A DNA stretch of 42,542 bases, from positions 1 through 42,542 of the forward strand of contig BCWJ01000023.1 of NCBI GenBank assembly GCA_001592145.1, given 5' to 3'. The stretch is from Xylanimicrobium pachnodae JCM 13526 = NBRC 107786. GTDB lineage: Bacteria; Actinomycetota; Actinomycetes; Actinomycetales; Cellulomonadaceae. The position numbers were made by a program, and so were the translations under genes. Under the pieces are notes generated by a model. The model had not been told where the DNA came from. It was given only the letters and a program-made list of their open reading frames with translations, and did not search any database. This document shows positions 7,955 through 18,378 of the stretch, in pieces; within the stretch, counting starts at the first letter, position 1, and each line of letters opens with the position of its first letter.

Positions 7955-9217
7955 GTGCTGCGTAGATTGCTCGGCTCCATCCTGATCGTCCTGGGGCTGG
8001 CTGCCGCCGGCCTCGGTGTCGCTTCGGCGACCCTCTGGCGGGAGTCAGACTCTGTCGTGGCGACGGCCGCTCCCCGCGGGGACGGCACGCTCGTCGTCAC
8101 CGACCCCGGGGTGCTGGAGCTGGTCGGGTCCGACGTGACCGTCGTGGCATCGGTTCCTGGCGACGAGAAGGTGACCGTGGCCGTCGGGCGCGACCTCGAC
8201 GTCGTCGGCTGGGTGGGGATCGACCACTACACGCGCGTCACCGGGCTCACCGACTGGACGACGCTGACGACCAAGGCCGAGGAGCCGGAGGTTCCCGCGC
8301 CCGCCGAGGGTGAGGAGGCCCCGGAGTCGGGTCTCGGAGCGAACCCCGCGGGCAACGACATGTGGGTGGCCGAGGTGACCGGCGAGGGCAGCGCCACCCT
8401 GCGCTGGACGGACCGTCCCGGGCGCTGGTCGCTCATCGCCGCCGGAGTGGGGGAGGACGCGCAGGCGCCCACCATCGAGCTCACCTGGCCGCGCACCCCG
8501 TCCACGCCCTGGCTGTGGCCAGGGGTGGGTGCCGGGGCTGCGCTCGTCGTCGCAGGGCTGGCCGTGCTGCTGGTGCGGCGCCGCAAGCCGCGCCCTGGGG
8601 CACCGGGCGCCGGCCAGGAGGGCGTGGGCCAGGAGGGTGTGGGCCAGGAGGGTGTCGGACCGGACGGCTCCGGTGCGGGCACGGAGGTCGCACCCCGCAC
8701 CGGGCAGGACCTCGTCCAGGACGGGCCTGACGACGTGGCCGACGCGGCGGCACCGACGGCACCCCTGATGACCCGCCGCTCGCGCAGGCAGGGTGCCGCA
8801 ACGGGCGCCTGGAAGGCGGTCCCCGCTCCGGGCCCCACCGCGGGACCCGCGCGCACCGGTGGCGGTGAGCCGACCGATGGCGCCGAGCCCACCGTGGCCG
8901 CGCCGCAGGAGGCCGAGGCCACCGACGGTGCGCCCGAGCAGGAGATGTCGACCGGCGCGATCCCGATGCTCACCCGCCGTGAGCGGCGTGAACAGGAAGA
9001 AGCCCGCCGGGCGGCCGAGCACCCTGGCATCACCGGGCGCCTGCGCGCCCTGACCGGGTCGATCCCCGTGGTGCGCCCGCCCGAGGACCCCGCCACCGGC
9101 GCACCGCCCACCCGGAGCCACACCAGCGCGTGGCGCCAGGCGTGGGGTTTCGAGCCGGTGGCAGGCGACACCAGCCACCGTGACACCGCCCCTGACGCTG
9201 AGGGAGATGCCCGATGA
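7955..9217 (+). CDS. Two-TM membrane protein with repeat-rich cytoplasmic tail
   Basis: I do not know its function. The 420-residue product has an N-terminal membrane segment (about residues 5-25), an extracytoplasmic domain (about 30-185), a second membrane segment (about 187-209) followed by RRRKPRP, which places the rest in the cytoplasm, and a 210-residue low-complexity tail rich in Gly, Ala, Pro and Thr. The tail begins with three 5-residue repeats (GQEGV) and holds two copies of a basic motif, LMTRRSRRQ and MLTRRERREQ. The GTG start has AAGGGA 8 nt upstream. Its stop overlaps the ATG of the next lipoprotein gene (ATGA), so the two are translationally coupled and may work together at the membrane. 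Confidence 0.8.
   Translation: MLRRLLGSILIVLGLAAAGLGVASATLWRESDSVVATAAPRGDGTLVVTDPGVLELVGSDVTVVASVPGDEKVTVAVGRDLDVVGWVGIDHYTRVTGLTDWTTLTTKAEEPEVPAPAEGEEAPESGLGANPAGNDMWVAEVTGEGSATLRWTDRPGRWSLIAAGVGEDAQAPTIELTWPRTPSTPWLWPGVGAGAALVVAGLAVLLVRRRKPRPGAPGAGQEGVGQEGVGQEGVGPDGSGAGTEVAPRTGQDLVQDGPDDVADAAAPTAPLMTRRSRRQGAATGAWKAVPAPGPTAGPARTGGGEPTDGAEPTVAAPQEAEATDGAPEQEMSTGAIPMLTRRERREQEEARRAAEHPGITGRLRALTGSIPVVRPPEDPATGAPPTRSHTSAWRQAWGFEPVAGDTSHRDTAPDAEGDAR
8612..8656 (+). repeat. Three tandem 15-bp repeats inside a gene
   Basis: Three adjacent copies of GGCCAGGAGGGYGTG (8612-8626, 8627-8641, 8642-8656; the last ends in C) encode GQEGV units in the cytoplasmic tail. In-frame copy-number change is possible. 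Confidence 0.85.
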
Positions 9218-10245
9218 CTGCTTCGACGAGCCGTACCCGCCGGTCGCGGTGGACGGCGGCGACCGCGTTGCTCACGGCGGGCCTGCTGCTGACGGGCTGT
9301 GCGGCGGACCTGCCGACACCGTCCCCCGCACCGGAGGAGTCCGGGCCTGCGCTCACCCTCGATCAGAACGCGCGCGTGCTGGAGTCGGTGAACAAGGCTG
9401 TCGCGGCCGCCGACGAGGCGCTCGACCCCGACCAGCTCGCCTCCCGCGTGACGGGGCCGGCCCTCGCCGTGCGCACCAGCCAGCTCGAGGTGGCCAAGGA
9501 GAGCGGGTCGACCGACTGGGTCACCGTGCTGCCCGCCGAGTATCAGCAGATCATCCTGCCGACCACGCAGACCTGGCCGCGCACGTCGTTCGCCATCACG
9601 AACTCCACCGAGGACCTGGCGCCGCCACGCCTGCTCGCGCTGGTGCAGGAGGGCCCTCGCGATCCGTTCAAGCTGTGGGGCTGGGTCCAGTTGCGACCCG
9701 GCCTGCGCATGCCCGCCTTCGCGGACGCCAAGATCGGCAGCGAGATCCTGGCGCCCGACGACTCCTCCCTGCTGATCTCCCCGCAGGACGTCGTGGCGCA
9801 GTACGCGGACCTGCTCACCACGGGTGACGGGTCCGCGTTCGCCGACTCGTTCGAACCCGCCGCGGAGGACCCGTTCCGCACCCTGCTCAAGGGAATCGCC
9901 GAGTCGCAGGGTGCGCTGCTCGCCCAGGAGCGTGTCGAGGGTACCTACACGTTCTCCACCGTGCCCCGCCCCGACACCCCGGTGCAGGCGGTGCGCACCG
10001 CCGACGGTGGCGCCGTCGTCATGGCCGCCCTGGACGGGACCGAGGTCATGGAGGGCAAGGAGGGGTCGGTGCTGAGCCCGACCGGCACGACGGCGTCGGC
10101 CCTGCTCCAGGGTCAGACGCCGACCAACCGCGTCACGGGCGGGTTCACCGACATGATCGCGCTGTTCGTGCCCCCGGCGGGCTCCGACCAGAAGGTCATG
10201 CTGGTGGGCTACTCCCACGTCCAGACGTCCGCCACCTTCGGCTGA
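9214..10245 (+). CDS. Conserved actinobacterial lipoprotein (DUF8094-like)
   Basis: A 343-residue protein with an Arg-rich n-region, hydrophobic core and lipobox LTGC (modified Cys29), so it is predicted to be lipid-anchored outside the membrane. The rest is a soluble domain with no enzyme motif that I recognise; the sequence resembles lipoproteins of unknown function found in Micrococcales, tentatively the DUF8094 type. The ATG overlaps the stop of the membrane-protein gene by 4 bp, which argues for a joint role. The gene is followed by 81 bp with a Shine-Dalgarno start for the YbbN-like gene. Confidence 0.8.
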   Translation: MTASTSRTRRSRWTAATALLTAGLLLTGCAADLPTPSPAPEESGPALTLDQNARVLESVNKAVAAADEALDPDQLASRVTGPALAVRTSQLEVAKESGSTDWVTVLPAEYQQIILPTTQTWPRTSFAITNSTEDLAPPRLLALVQEGPRDPFKLWGWVQLRPGLRMPAFADAKIGSEILAPDDSSLLISPQDVVAQYADLLTTGDGSAFADSFEPAAEDPFRTLLKGIAESQGALLAQERVEGTYTFSTVPRPDTPVQAVRTADGGAVVMAALDGTEVMEGKEGSVLSPTGTTASALLQGQTPTNRVTGGFTDMIALFVPPAGSDQKVMLVGYSHVQTSATFG

Positions 10246-10326
10246 GCAGGGCCCCGACTCGGCTCAGCCCGAGGTGCAGCGGTGGCTTCGCCGACATTGA
10301 CTCGACTGAGTTGAGAGGATTGAACG

Positions 10327-11262
10327 ATGAGCACCCCTGAACCCGCCTTCTCCACGCGCGGCGCCGTCGACCTTTCTGTGCTGCAGCGGCCGCAGTCGCC
10401 CCCGCCGGGCACGCCGGGCGGGGCGCCTGCGGCGGGCGGCTTCGTCGTCGACGTGACGGAGGAGTCGTTCCCGCAGGTGGTGCAGGGTTCGACGTCGTAC
10501 CCGGTCGTCGTGCTGCTGTGGATCCCCACGGACCAGGCGAACGCGGAGATCGGCACGTTGCTGGGGCGTCTCGCGGAGGAGTACGCGGGGCGGTTCCTGC
10601 TGGCCCGCGTGGACGCCCAGGCGTACCCGCAGGTCGCGGCCGCGTTCCGGGTCGAGGGGGTGCCCACCGTGATGGCCGTCCTCCAGGGCCAGCCGCTGCC
10701 CCTGTTCCAGGGGGGCGCGCCCGAGGAGCAGGTGCGCGAGGTGCTCGACCAGGTGCTGGCCGCCGCCGAGCAGAACGGGGTGACCGGCCGGGCGCCGGGT
10801 GCCGCGGGTGCGGAGGCCGTGCCGCAGGAACCGGAGCCGGAGCCGGAGCTGCCTCCGTTGCACCAGGAGGCGTACGACGCCATCGACGCCGGCGACTTCG
10901 AGGGTGCGATCGCCGCGTACGAGAAGGCGTTGCGCCAGGACCCGAAGGACACGCTGGCGTCGGCGGGTCTCGCGCAGGTGCGGCTGCTGCAGCGCACGCG
11001 CGACGCCGATCAGGCGGCGGTGCGACAGGCGGCGGCGGACGCGCCCGCCGACGTTGCCGCGCAGCTCGCGGTCGCGGACCTGGACCTGCTGTACGGCAAC
11101 GTGCAGGACGCGTTCGAGCGGCTGCTCGACCTGCTGCCCGCCGCGGACGCGGAGGCCAAGGAGGCGGTGCGCGTCCGGCTGGTGGAGTACTTCGAGACGG
11201 TCGGTGTCGCGGACCCGCGCGTGCTCAAGGCCCGCCAGAAGCTCTCGCTGTACCTGTACTGA
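10327..11262 (+). CDS. ybbN: YbbN/CnoX-like thioredoxin-TPR co-chaperone
   Basis: A 311-residue protein with a thioredoxin fold (about residues 35-150; VVVLLWIPTDQAN at the usual active-site position, cis-Pro in VEGVPTVMAV) followed by TPR-like helices (about 175-311; DAIDAGDFEGAIAAYEKAL is a clear TPR unit). The CXXC redox pair is absent, being replaced by PTDQ, so it is not a thiol oxidoreductase. This matches the YbbN/CnoX family, which binds unfolded or oxidised proteins and hands them to GroEL/DnaK. GAGAGGA precedes the ATG at 8 nt. It converges on glgB across a long palindromic hairpin. Confidence 0.88.
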   Translation: MSTPEPAFSTRGAVDLSVLQRPQSPPPGTPGGAPAAGGFVVDVTEESFPQVVQGSTSYPVVVLLWIPTDQANAEIGTLLGRLAEEYAGRFLLARVDAQAYPQVAAAFRVEGVPTVMAVLQGQPLPLFQGGAPEEQVREVLDQVLAAAEQNGVTGRAPGAAGAEAVPQEPEPEPELPPLHQEAYDAIDAGDFEGAIAAYEKALRQDPKDTLASAGLAQVRLLQRTRDADQAAVRQAAADAPADVAAQLAVADLDLLYGNVQDAFERLLDLLPAADAEAKEAVRVRLVEYFETVGVADPRVLKARQKLSLYLY

Positions 11263-11268
11263 GTGGTG

Positions 11269-11304
11269 TCGACGGGCTCGACCATCGGTGGTCGAGCCCG
11301 TCGA
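11269..11304. terminator. 16-bp perfect palindrome, bidirectional terminator / dispersed repeat type
   Basis: A perfect 16-bp stem (TCGACGGGCTCGACCA and its complement) around a TCGG loop lies between the convergent ybbN-like gene and glgB. The sequence resembles palindromes such as GGTCTCGACAAGCTCGACC that are scattered between genes in many actinobacteria, so it may be one copy of a dispersed intergenic repeat as well as a terminator. Only one copy is in this window. Confidence 0.7.
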
Positions 11305-11316
11305 GACCGCGGGAGC

Positions 11317-13545
11317 TCAGTCCTGGACCAGGACGATCGCGCCCAGCGGGGGCACCCGGACCTCCGCCGAGTAGGACCGCCCGTGCCACGGCACCGGCTG
11401 CGCGGCGATCGAGCCCTCGTTGCACACGCCCGATCCGCCGTAGACCTCGGCGTCGGTGTTGAGCGCCTCGCGCCACACCCCGCCCTCGGGCAGCGCGAGC
11501 CGGTACCCCTCGTGCGGCACGCCGGCGAAGTTGACCACGACGACGACGGGCTTGCCGTCCAGGCCCTTGCGCACGTAGGCGAGGGTGTTGTGGTCGGCGT
11601 CGTCGGAGTCGATCCACTCGAACCCGTCGGGCGTGAAGTCGCGCTCGTACAGGGCGGGGGTGGCCTTGTAGAGGGCGTTGAGGTCCCGCACCAGGTGCTG
11701 GAGCGCGGCGTGGGACGGGTTGTCGAGCAGCCACCAGTCCAGGCCCACGGACTCGTTCCACTCGGCGTCCTGGCCGAACTCGGAGCCCATGAAGAGCAGC
11801 TGCTTGCCGGGGTGCGTCCACATGTAGGCGAGGAACGAGCGCACGCCCGCGAGCTGCTGCCAGCGGTCGCCGGGCATCTTGCGCAGCAGGGAGCCCTTGC
11901 CGTGCACGACCTCGTCGTGGCTGATGGGCAGCACGTACTGCTCGGAGAACGCGTAGATGAGCGAGAACGTCAGCTCGCCGTGGTGGTAGCGGCGGTACAT
12001 CGGGTTCTCCGCGATGTAGCGCAGCGAGTCGTTCATCCAGCCCATGTTCCACTTGAGGCCGAACCCGAGGCCACCGTGCGACGTCGGAGCGGTCACGCCG
12101 GGGAACGCGGTGGACTCCTCGGCGATCATCATGACGCCGGGGGAGCGCCGGTAGGCGGTGGCGTTGGCCTCCTGGAGGAACGAGATCGCCTCGAGGTTCT
12201 CGCGCCCGCCGTACTGGTTGGGTGCCCACTCGCCGTCGTTGCGGGAGTAGTCGAGGTAGAGCATCGAGGCGACGGCGTCGACCCGCAGGCCGTCCACGTG
12301 GAACTCCTCGAGCCAGTAGGTGGCGTTGGCGACCAGGAAGTTGCGCACCTCGCGGCGCCCGAAGTCGAACACGAGGGTGCCCCAGTCGGGCTGCTCGCCC
12401 CGGCGGGGGTCCGGGTGCTCGTACAGCGCTGTCCCGTCGAACCGGGCCAGGGCGAAGTCGTCCTTGGGGAAGTGGGCGGGCACCCAGTCGACGATGACGC
12501 CGACGCCGGCCTGGTGGAGGCGGTCGATGAGGTGGCGCAGGTCGTCGGGGTGCCCGAACCGTGAGGTGGGGGCGTAGTAGCCGGTGACCTGGTAACCCCA
12601 GGACCCGCCGAAGGGGTGCTCGGCGAGCGGCATGAACTCGACGTGCGTGAAGCCTTGCGCGACGACGTAGTCGGTGAGCTGGTCGGCGAGCTCGCGGTAC
12701 CCGAGGCCGGGCCGCCACGAGCCCAGGTGCACCTCGTACACGGAGATGGGGCCGGAGTGCGGGTCGCGCCGGGCGCGCGCCTCCATCCACTCCCGGTCGT
12801 TCCACTCGTGCGTCGATGCGACGACGACGGAGCCGGTGCGCGGCGGCACCTCGGTGCCCTTGGCCATGGGGTCGGCCTTGGCGCGCCAGTGGCCGTCCTG
12901 GCCCAGGATCTCGTACTTGTACACGGTGCCGGCGCCGACGCCGGGGACGAACAGCTCCCACACGCCGGTCGAACCGAGCGAGCGCATCGGGTGCACGGGG
13001 GTCCAGCGGTTGTGGTCGCCGATGAGCCGCACGGCGCGCGCGTTGGGCGCCCACACCGCGAACCCGGTGCCGTGGATGGTCCCGTGTGCGCTGGGGTAGC
13101 TGCGCAGGTTCGCGCCGAGCGCCTGCCACAGTTCCTCGTGGCGGCCCTCGCCGATCAGGTGCAGGTCCACGTCGCCGAGCGACGGCAGGAACCGGTAGGG
13201 GTCGTCCTGCGTCTGCTCGTCGGTGCCGTAGCGGGTGCGCACCCGGTAGTCGGGGGCCAGCCCTTCCCCGGCGGCCGGCACCACGGCCTCCCACACGCCG
13301 GCGGCCACGTGTGCGGCAGGCGTCTCGCCGTCGGCGGTGATGACCACGACCTCGTCCGCGAGTGGCCGCAGCACGCGCACGACCGCCCACTGCCAGGCGA
13401 TCGTGCCGTCAGGGCCCGTCGTGCTCAGCAGGTGCGGGCCGAGCACGGCATGCGGATCGTGCGTCGTGCCGTCCGCGACGGCGTGCAGCGTTCCATGGTC
13501 GACGGCGGGTGCGGGCGGGGTCTGGCGGGCAGGGCCGGAGGTCAT
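11317..13545 (-). CDS. glgB: 1,4-alpha-glucan branching enzyme GlgB (GH13_9)
   Basis: A 742-residue enzyme that cuts alpha-1,4-glucan chains and rejoins them as alpha-1,6 branches, the last step of glycogen (or GlgE-type glucan) synthesis. It has an extra N-terminal beta domain (about 15-115), a CBM48 domain (about 120-225), the catalytic barrel and a C-terminal beta domain. Catalytic residues are visible: nucleophile Asp423 in [10 protein letters not shown], acid Glu476 in MMIAEES and the third Asp in ISHDEVVHG. The length is normal for actinobacteria (730-745). The ATG at 13545 is preferred over the GTG at 13554 because GGAAAGG is 8 nt upstream of the former but overlaps the latter. It is the last gene of the glg run, separated from mak by a purine permease gene. 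Confidence 0.96.
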   Translation of the reverse strand: MTSGPARQTPPAPAVDHGTLHAVADGTTHDPHAVLGPHLLSTTGPDGTIAWQWAVVRVLRPLADEVVVITADGETPAAHVAAGVWEAVVPAAGEGLAPDYRVRTRYGTDEQTQDDPYRFLPSLGDVDLHLIGEGRHEELWQALGANLRSYPSAHGTIHGTGFAVWAPNARAVRLIGDHNRWTPVHPMRSLGSTGVWELFVPGVGAGTVYKYEILGQDGHWRAKADPMAKGTEVPPRTGSVVVASTHEWNDREWMEARARRDPHSGPISVYEVHLGSWRPGLGYRELADQLTDYVVAQGFTHVEFMPLAEHPFGGSWGYQVTGYYAPTSRFGHPDDLRHLIDRLHQAGVGVIVDWVPAHFPKDDFALARFDGTALYEHPDPRRGEQPDWGTLVFDFGRREVRNFLVANATYWLEEFHVDGLRVDAVASMLYLDYSRNDGEWAPNQYGGRENLEAISFLQEANATAYRRSPGVMMIAEESTAFPGVTAPTSHGGLGFGLKWNMGWMNDSLRYIAENPMYRRYHHGELTFSLIYAFSEQYVLPISHDEVVHGKGSLLRKMPGDRWQQLAGVRSFLAYMWTHPGKQLLFMGSEFGQDAEWNESVGLDWWLLDNPSHAALQHLVRDLNALYKATPALYERDFTPDGFEWIDSDDADHNTLAYVRKGLDGKPVVVVVNFAGVPHEGYRLALPEGGVWREALNTDAEVYGGSGVCNEGSIAAQPVPWHGRSYSAEVRVPPLGAIVLVQD

Positions 13546-13647
13546 GGGATTCACCTTTCCACGCCCTGGTCGGTCGTGCTGGTCCGGGGCGTACGCGGAC
13601 CGGCAACCGGGCGGTGTGCGGCGCCGCCTGATGGGGTGGGGTGAACC

Positions 13648-15144
13648 TCAGACGAGGAACTGCAGCACGAACAGCGCGGCGATCGCCGCGGCGGGCCAGC
13701 GGATCTCGCGGTGCCGGCCGGTGGCAGCCTTCAGCACGACGTAGGAGATCAGGGCGAACGCGATGCCGTTCGCGATCGAGAACGTCAGCGGCATGATCGC
13801 GATGGCGAGGAACGCGGGCACGCCCTCGGTCACGTCCCGGAAGTCGACGTCCTTGACCTGCGTCATCATCAGGCAGCCCACGAAGATCAGTGCTGGCGCG
13901 GTGGCGACGACGGGGATGAGCGGCACGAGCGGGGCCGCGACCAGGGCGAGCGCGAACATGCCCGACGTCACCAGGGCCGTCAGCCCCGTGCGCCCGCCCG
14001 CGTTGATGCCCGACGCCGAGGAGACCACGGTCGCCGTGGACGACGAGCCGAGCAGGGCGCCGCCCGCGGTGCCGATGGCGTCCGAGAGCAGGCCCTTCTC
14101 CAGCCCGACGACGTTGCCGCGCTTGTCGACCATCCCGGCCGCGGAGGCGACCCCGAAGATCGTCCCCAGGGAGTCCAGCGAGTTCACCAGGGTATGCGCG
14201 AGCACCATGGCGAGCGCGGTGGCCAGCACGTGACCCAGGTTGCCGAGGCGGCCGAACGTGGCGAAGTCGAGCGTGAACAACGAGTAGGTGGCGAAGTCGG
14301 ACCACTGCCCCGCGACGTCGAACCCGAAACCCTCCGGCAGGCGGGTGTGCCCGGTGAGGTAGGCCAGCGCCGTCGTCACCACGATCCCGAGCAGGATGGC
14401 GCCCTTGACCTGGCGGGCGTGCAGCACCGCCATGACCAGGAACCCGGCGATCGCGACCACCGCCCCGAGGGCCAGCGTGCGGGCGGCGTCGTCGCCGCCG
14501 TTCCACGCGGAGAAGTCCACGAGCGTGACGAACGTGCCTGCGCTGCCCACCGTGATCCCGGCCTGGCGCAGGCCCAGCAGCGTGACGAACAGGCCGATCC
14601 CGGTGCCGAGCGCCACCTTGATGTTGTGCGGGATGCCGTCGATGATCCGCTGCCGCACCCCCGTCGCCGACAGGAGCACGAACAGCGCACCCGAGACAAA
14701 GACCAGCGCGAGCGCCATCTGGTACACCTGCGCGGCGCTCAGCGTGTCCGGCGCGGCCAGCACCCCGATCGCCGGCATGACCGTGAACGCCAGGTACGAG
14801 CCCAGGCCCATGCCCGGCGCCTGCACGAACGGCAGGTTCGCCAGGAACGCCATGAGCAGCGAACCCAGCAGCGAGCTGAGCACCGCCGCGATGTACACGG
14901 CGTTCGCGATACCCGCGCTGGCGTACGCGTCGCCCACGGCAGCGGCTGCACCGCCCGCCATCATGCCGGGGATCGCCAGCACCGTGAACACCGAGGCGAA
15001 GAACGTGGTCAGGCCCGCCATCACCTCGACGCGCACCGTGGTGCGGTGCTCCGTCAGGCGGAACAGGCGCTCCAGCAGCGGGGCGTTCCCGGGCTGCGGG
15101 GTCGACGACTTGGTTGCGTTTTTATACGTGGTTGGCGCAGACAC
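13648..15144 (-). CDS. AzgA-type purine permease (NCS2 family, COG2252)
   Basis: A 498-residue membrane protein with about 12-14 membrane segments. The signatures of the AzgA/PbuG branch are present: APGMGLGSYLAFTV, LVNSLDSLGTIFGVA and SGINAGGRTGLTALVTSG. These proteins import guanine, hypoxanthine or adenine with protons. The GTG at 15144 is chosen because CAGACT ends 7 nt before it and no Shine-Dalgarno sequence is seen, so it is probably leaderless and has its own promoter; an open frame continues upstream into mak but lacks conservation. The gene sits between mak and glgB, both glycogen genes on the same strand, with no known link in function. Confidence 0.92.
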   Translation of the reverse strand: MSAPTTYKNATKSSTPQPGNAPLLERLFRLTEHRTTVRVEVMAGLTTFFASVFTVLAIPGMMAGGAAAAVGDAYASAGIANAVYIAAVLSSLLGSLLMAFLANLPFVQAPGMGLGSYLAFTVMPAIGVLAAPDTLSAAQVYQMALALVFVSGALFVLLSATGVRQRIIDGIPHNIKVALGTGIGLFVTLLGLRQAGITVGSAGTFVTLVDFSAWNGGDDAARTLALGAVVAIAGFLVMAVLHARQVKGAILLGIVVTTALAYLTGHTRLPEGFGFDVAGQWSDFATYSLFTLDFATFGRLGNLGHVLATALAMVLAHTLVNSLDSLGTIFGVASAAGMVDKRGNVVGLEKGLLSDAIGTAGGALLGSSSTATVVSSASGINAGGRTGLTALVTSGMFALALVAAPLVPLIPVVATAPALIFVGCLMMTQVKDVDFRDVTEGVPAFLAIAIMPLTFSIANGIAFALISYVVLKAATGRHREIRWPAAAIAALFVLQFLV

Positions 15145-15151
15145 GAGGAAA

Positions 15152-15157
15152 AGTCTG
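15152..15157 (-). promoter_or_regulatory. Possible -10 box for leaderless purine permease
   Basis: CAGACT on the minus strand, 7 nt before the GTG at 15144. It departs from TANNNT at the first base. No ribosome binding site is present. Confidence 0.35.
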
Positions 15158-15244
15158 GGCGGGCCGACGGCGCTCGCGGCCCGGCTGGCGTGCCGCGCCG
15201 GGCGGTGCGTCCGGCGTTGGTGCGGCGCCGGCGCGGTGCACCCG

Positions 15245-16593
15245 TCAGACGCTGGCGCCGCCCACGATGCGTTCGACGGCGGCCAGCGGGATGTGCACCC
15301 AGTGGGGGCGCTGCCGAGTCTCGTACACCACCTCGTACAGGGCCTTGTCGAGCACCAGGGCGCGCAGCACGGCGTCATCGGCTGCCGTGGTGGGGGCGGT
15401 GTTGGCGTCGATGGTGGCCCGGTAGCCGTCCAGGAACGCCTGTTGTGCGTTCGTGGCCCAGGCGGGGTCGGTCGCGCCGCCTACCGCGGCCGCGTAGTCG
15501 AAGGAGCGCAGCATCCCGGCGACGTCGCGCACCGGTAGGTCGGGGGCGGTGCGCTCGGCGACGGGGCGCTGGGGCTCGCCCTCGAAGTCGAGGAGCTGCC
15601 AGCCGCCCACGCCGTCGGGCCCGGTGCCGTGGAGCGCCTGACCCAGGTGCAGGTCGCCGTGGATGCGTTGCAGGGGGAGCGCGGTGAGGTGCTCCTGGAG
15701 GTCGGCGAGCACCCGGCGGACAGCGGTGGCGTGCGGGGCCAGGGCGGGGGCGGCGTCCAGGGCGGCGTCGGCGCGCCGGTGCAGCCCGCCCACGAACGCG
15801 GCGGGGTCCAGGCGGGCGTGTACGGGTAGGCACTCGCGCAGGGCCGCATGCAGGCGCGCGACGACGGCGCCCAGGTCGGCGGCCAGCGCGTCGAAGGGGC
15901 GGTGCTCGCGCGCGTGGGCGCAGGCGAGCTCGAACCCGTCGTGGGCGTCCGGCACCAGGGCGGCGGCCACGGCCAGGTGATGGGTCGCGGGCCCGAGCTG
16001 GGGCGCCCCCGGTGGCGATGCGGAGGCTGCCGGGAGTTCGACGGCGCCCAGGAAGCGGGGGGTGCCCGTGAACCCAGCCCCGGTGAGGGCCTGCGGCACC
16101 ACGACGTCAGGGTGCGCCCCCGCGGCGACGGTCCGCAGGATCTTGAGCATGGTGCCGTGGGGGGCGCCGTCCGGTCGCGCCGCCGGGAGGATCACCGAGG
16201 TGTTGGACTGCTCCCCGCAGATGGCCCGTCCGCCCGTCGTGTCGGCGGGCAGGCTCGCGGCGCGCAGGTACAGGGCCCATGCGTCGGGGTGTGTGCCGCC
16301 GTCGTGCACCGTGAACCCGGTGGCCCGCCCGATCACGCCGGCGTCGTCGTCGGCCCCGGAGCCGGCGGGGCTCAGGACCAGCGGCACCTGGAGCACTGTC
16401 GTGCCAGGTGTGGCGTCGCCCAGGCGCAGCAGGGCGACGACGACGCCGGGCGCGTCCTCGGAGCTGACCTCCAGCCAGGGCCGCGGGGTGGCTGTGGTGC
16501 CGCCCGGGTACCAGCGGCGCCCGGGCGCCCACGCGGCCACCAGGTCGGTCACGGCCGGGGGCAGGTGGGTTCCGGCGGGGGAGACGGTCAGGC

Positions 16594-16597
<4 letters not shown>
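15245..16597 (-). CDS. mak: Maltokinase (Mak/Pep2)
   Basis: A 450-residue kinase that phosphorylates maltose with ATP to give maltose-1-phosphate, the substrate of GlgE. It has an N-terminal cap domain and an aminoglycoside-phosphotransferase-like fold. The catalytic loop [10 protein letters not shown] and the metal-binding [11 protein letters not shown], both hallmarks of actinobacterial maltokinases, are clear. In many actinobacteria the domain is fused to TreS; here it is a separate gene whose GTG start overlaps the treS stop (GTGA), with GAGGTGA five nt upstream, so the two are co-translated. It is followed by about 100 bp of GC-rich sequence with short inverted repeats before the permease gene. 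Confidence 0.95.

Positions 16598-18374
<1,777 letters not shown>

Positions 18375-18378
<4 letters not shown>

Noticed and set aside
10297-10317. TTGACT...GAGTTGAG dyad before the ybbN-like gene, considered as a HAIR (HspR) heat-shock box
   Set aside because: HAIR is CTTGAGT-N7-ACTCAAG; here the half-sites are in the opposite order with a 4-nt centre, so it does not match.
15145-15244. Purine riboswitch upstream of the purine permease gene
   Set aside because: The region is very GC-rich, lacks the conserved junction sequences of purine riboswitches, and the gene appears leaderless.
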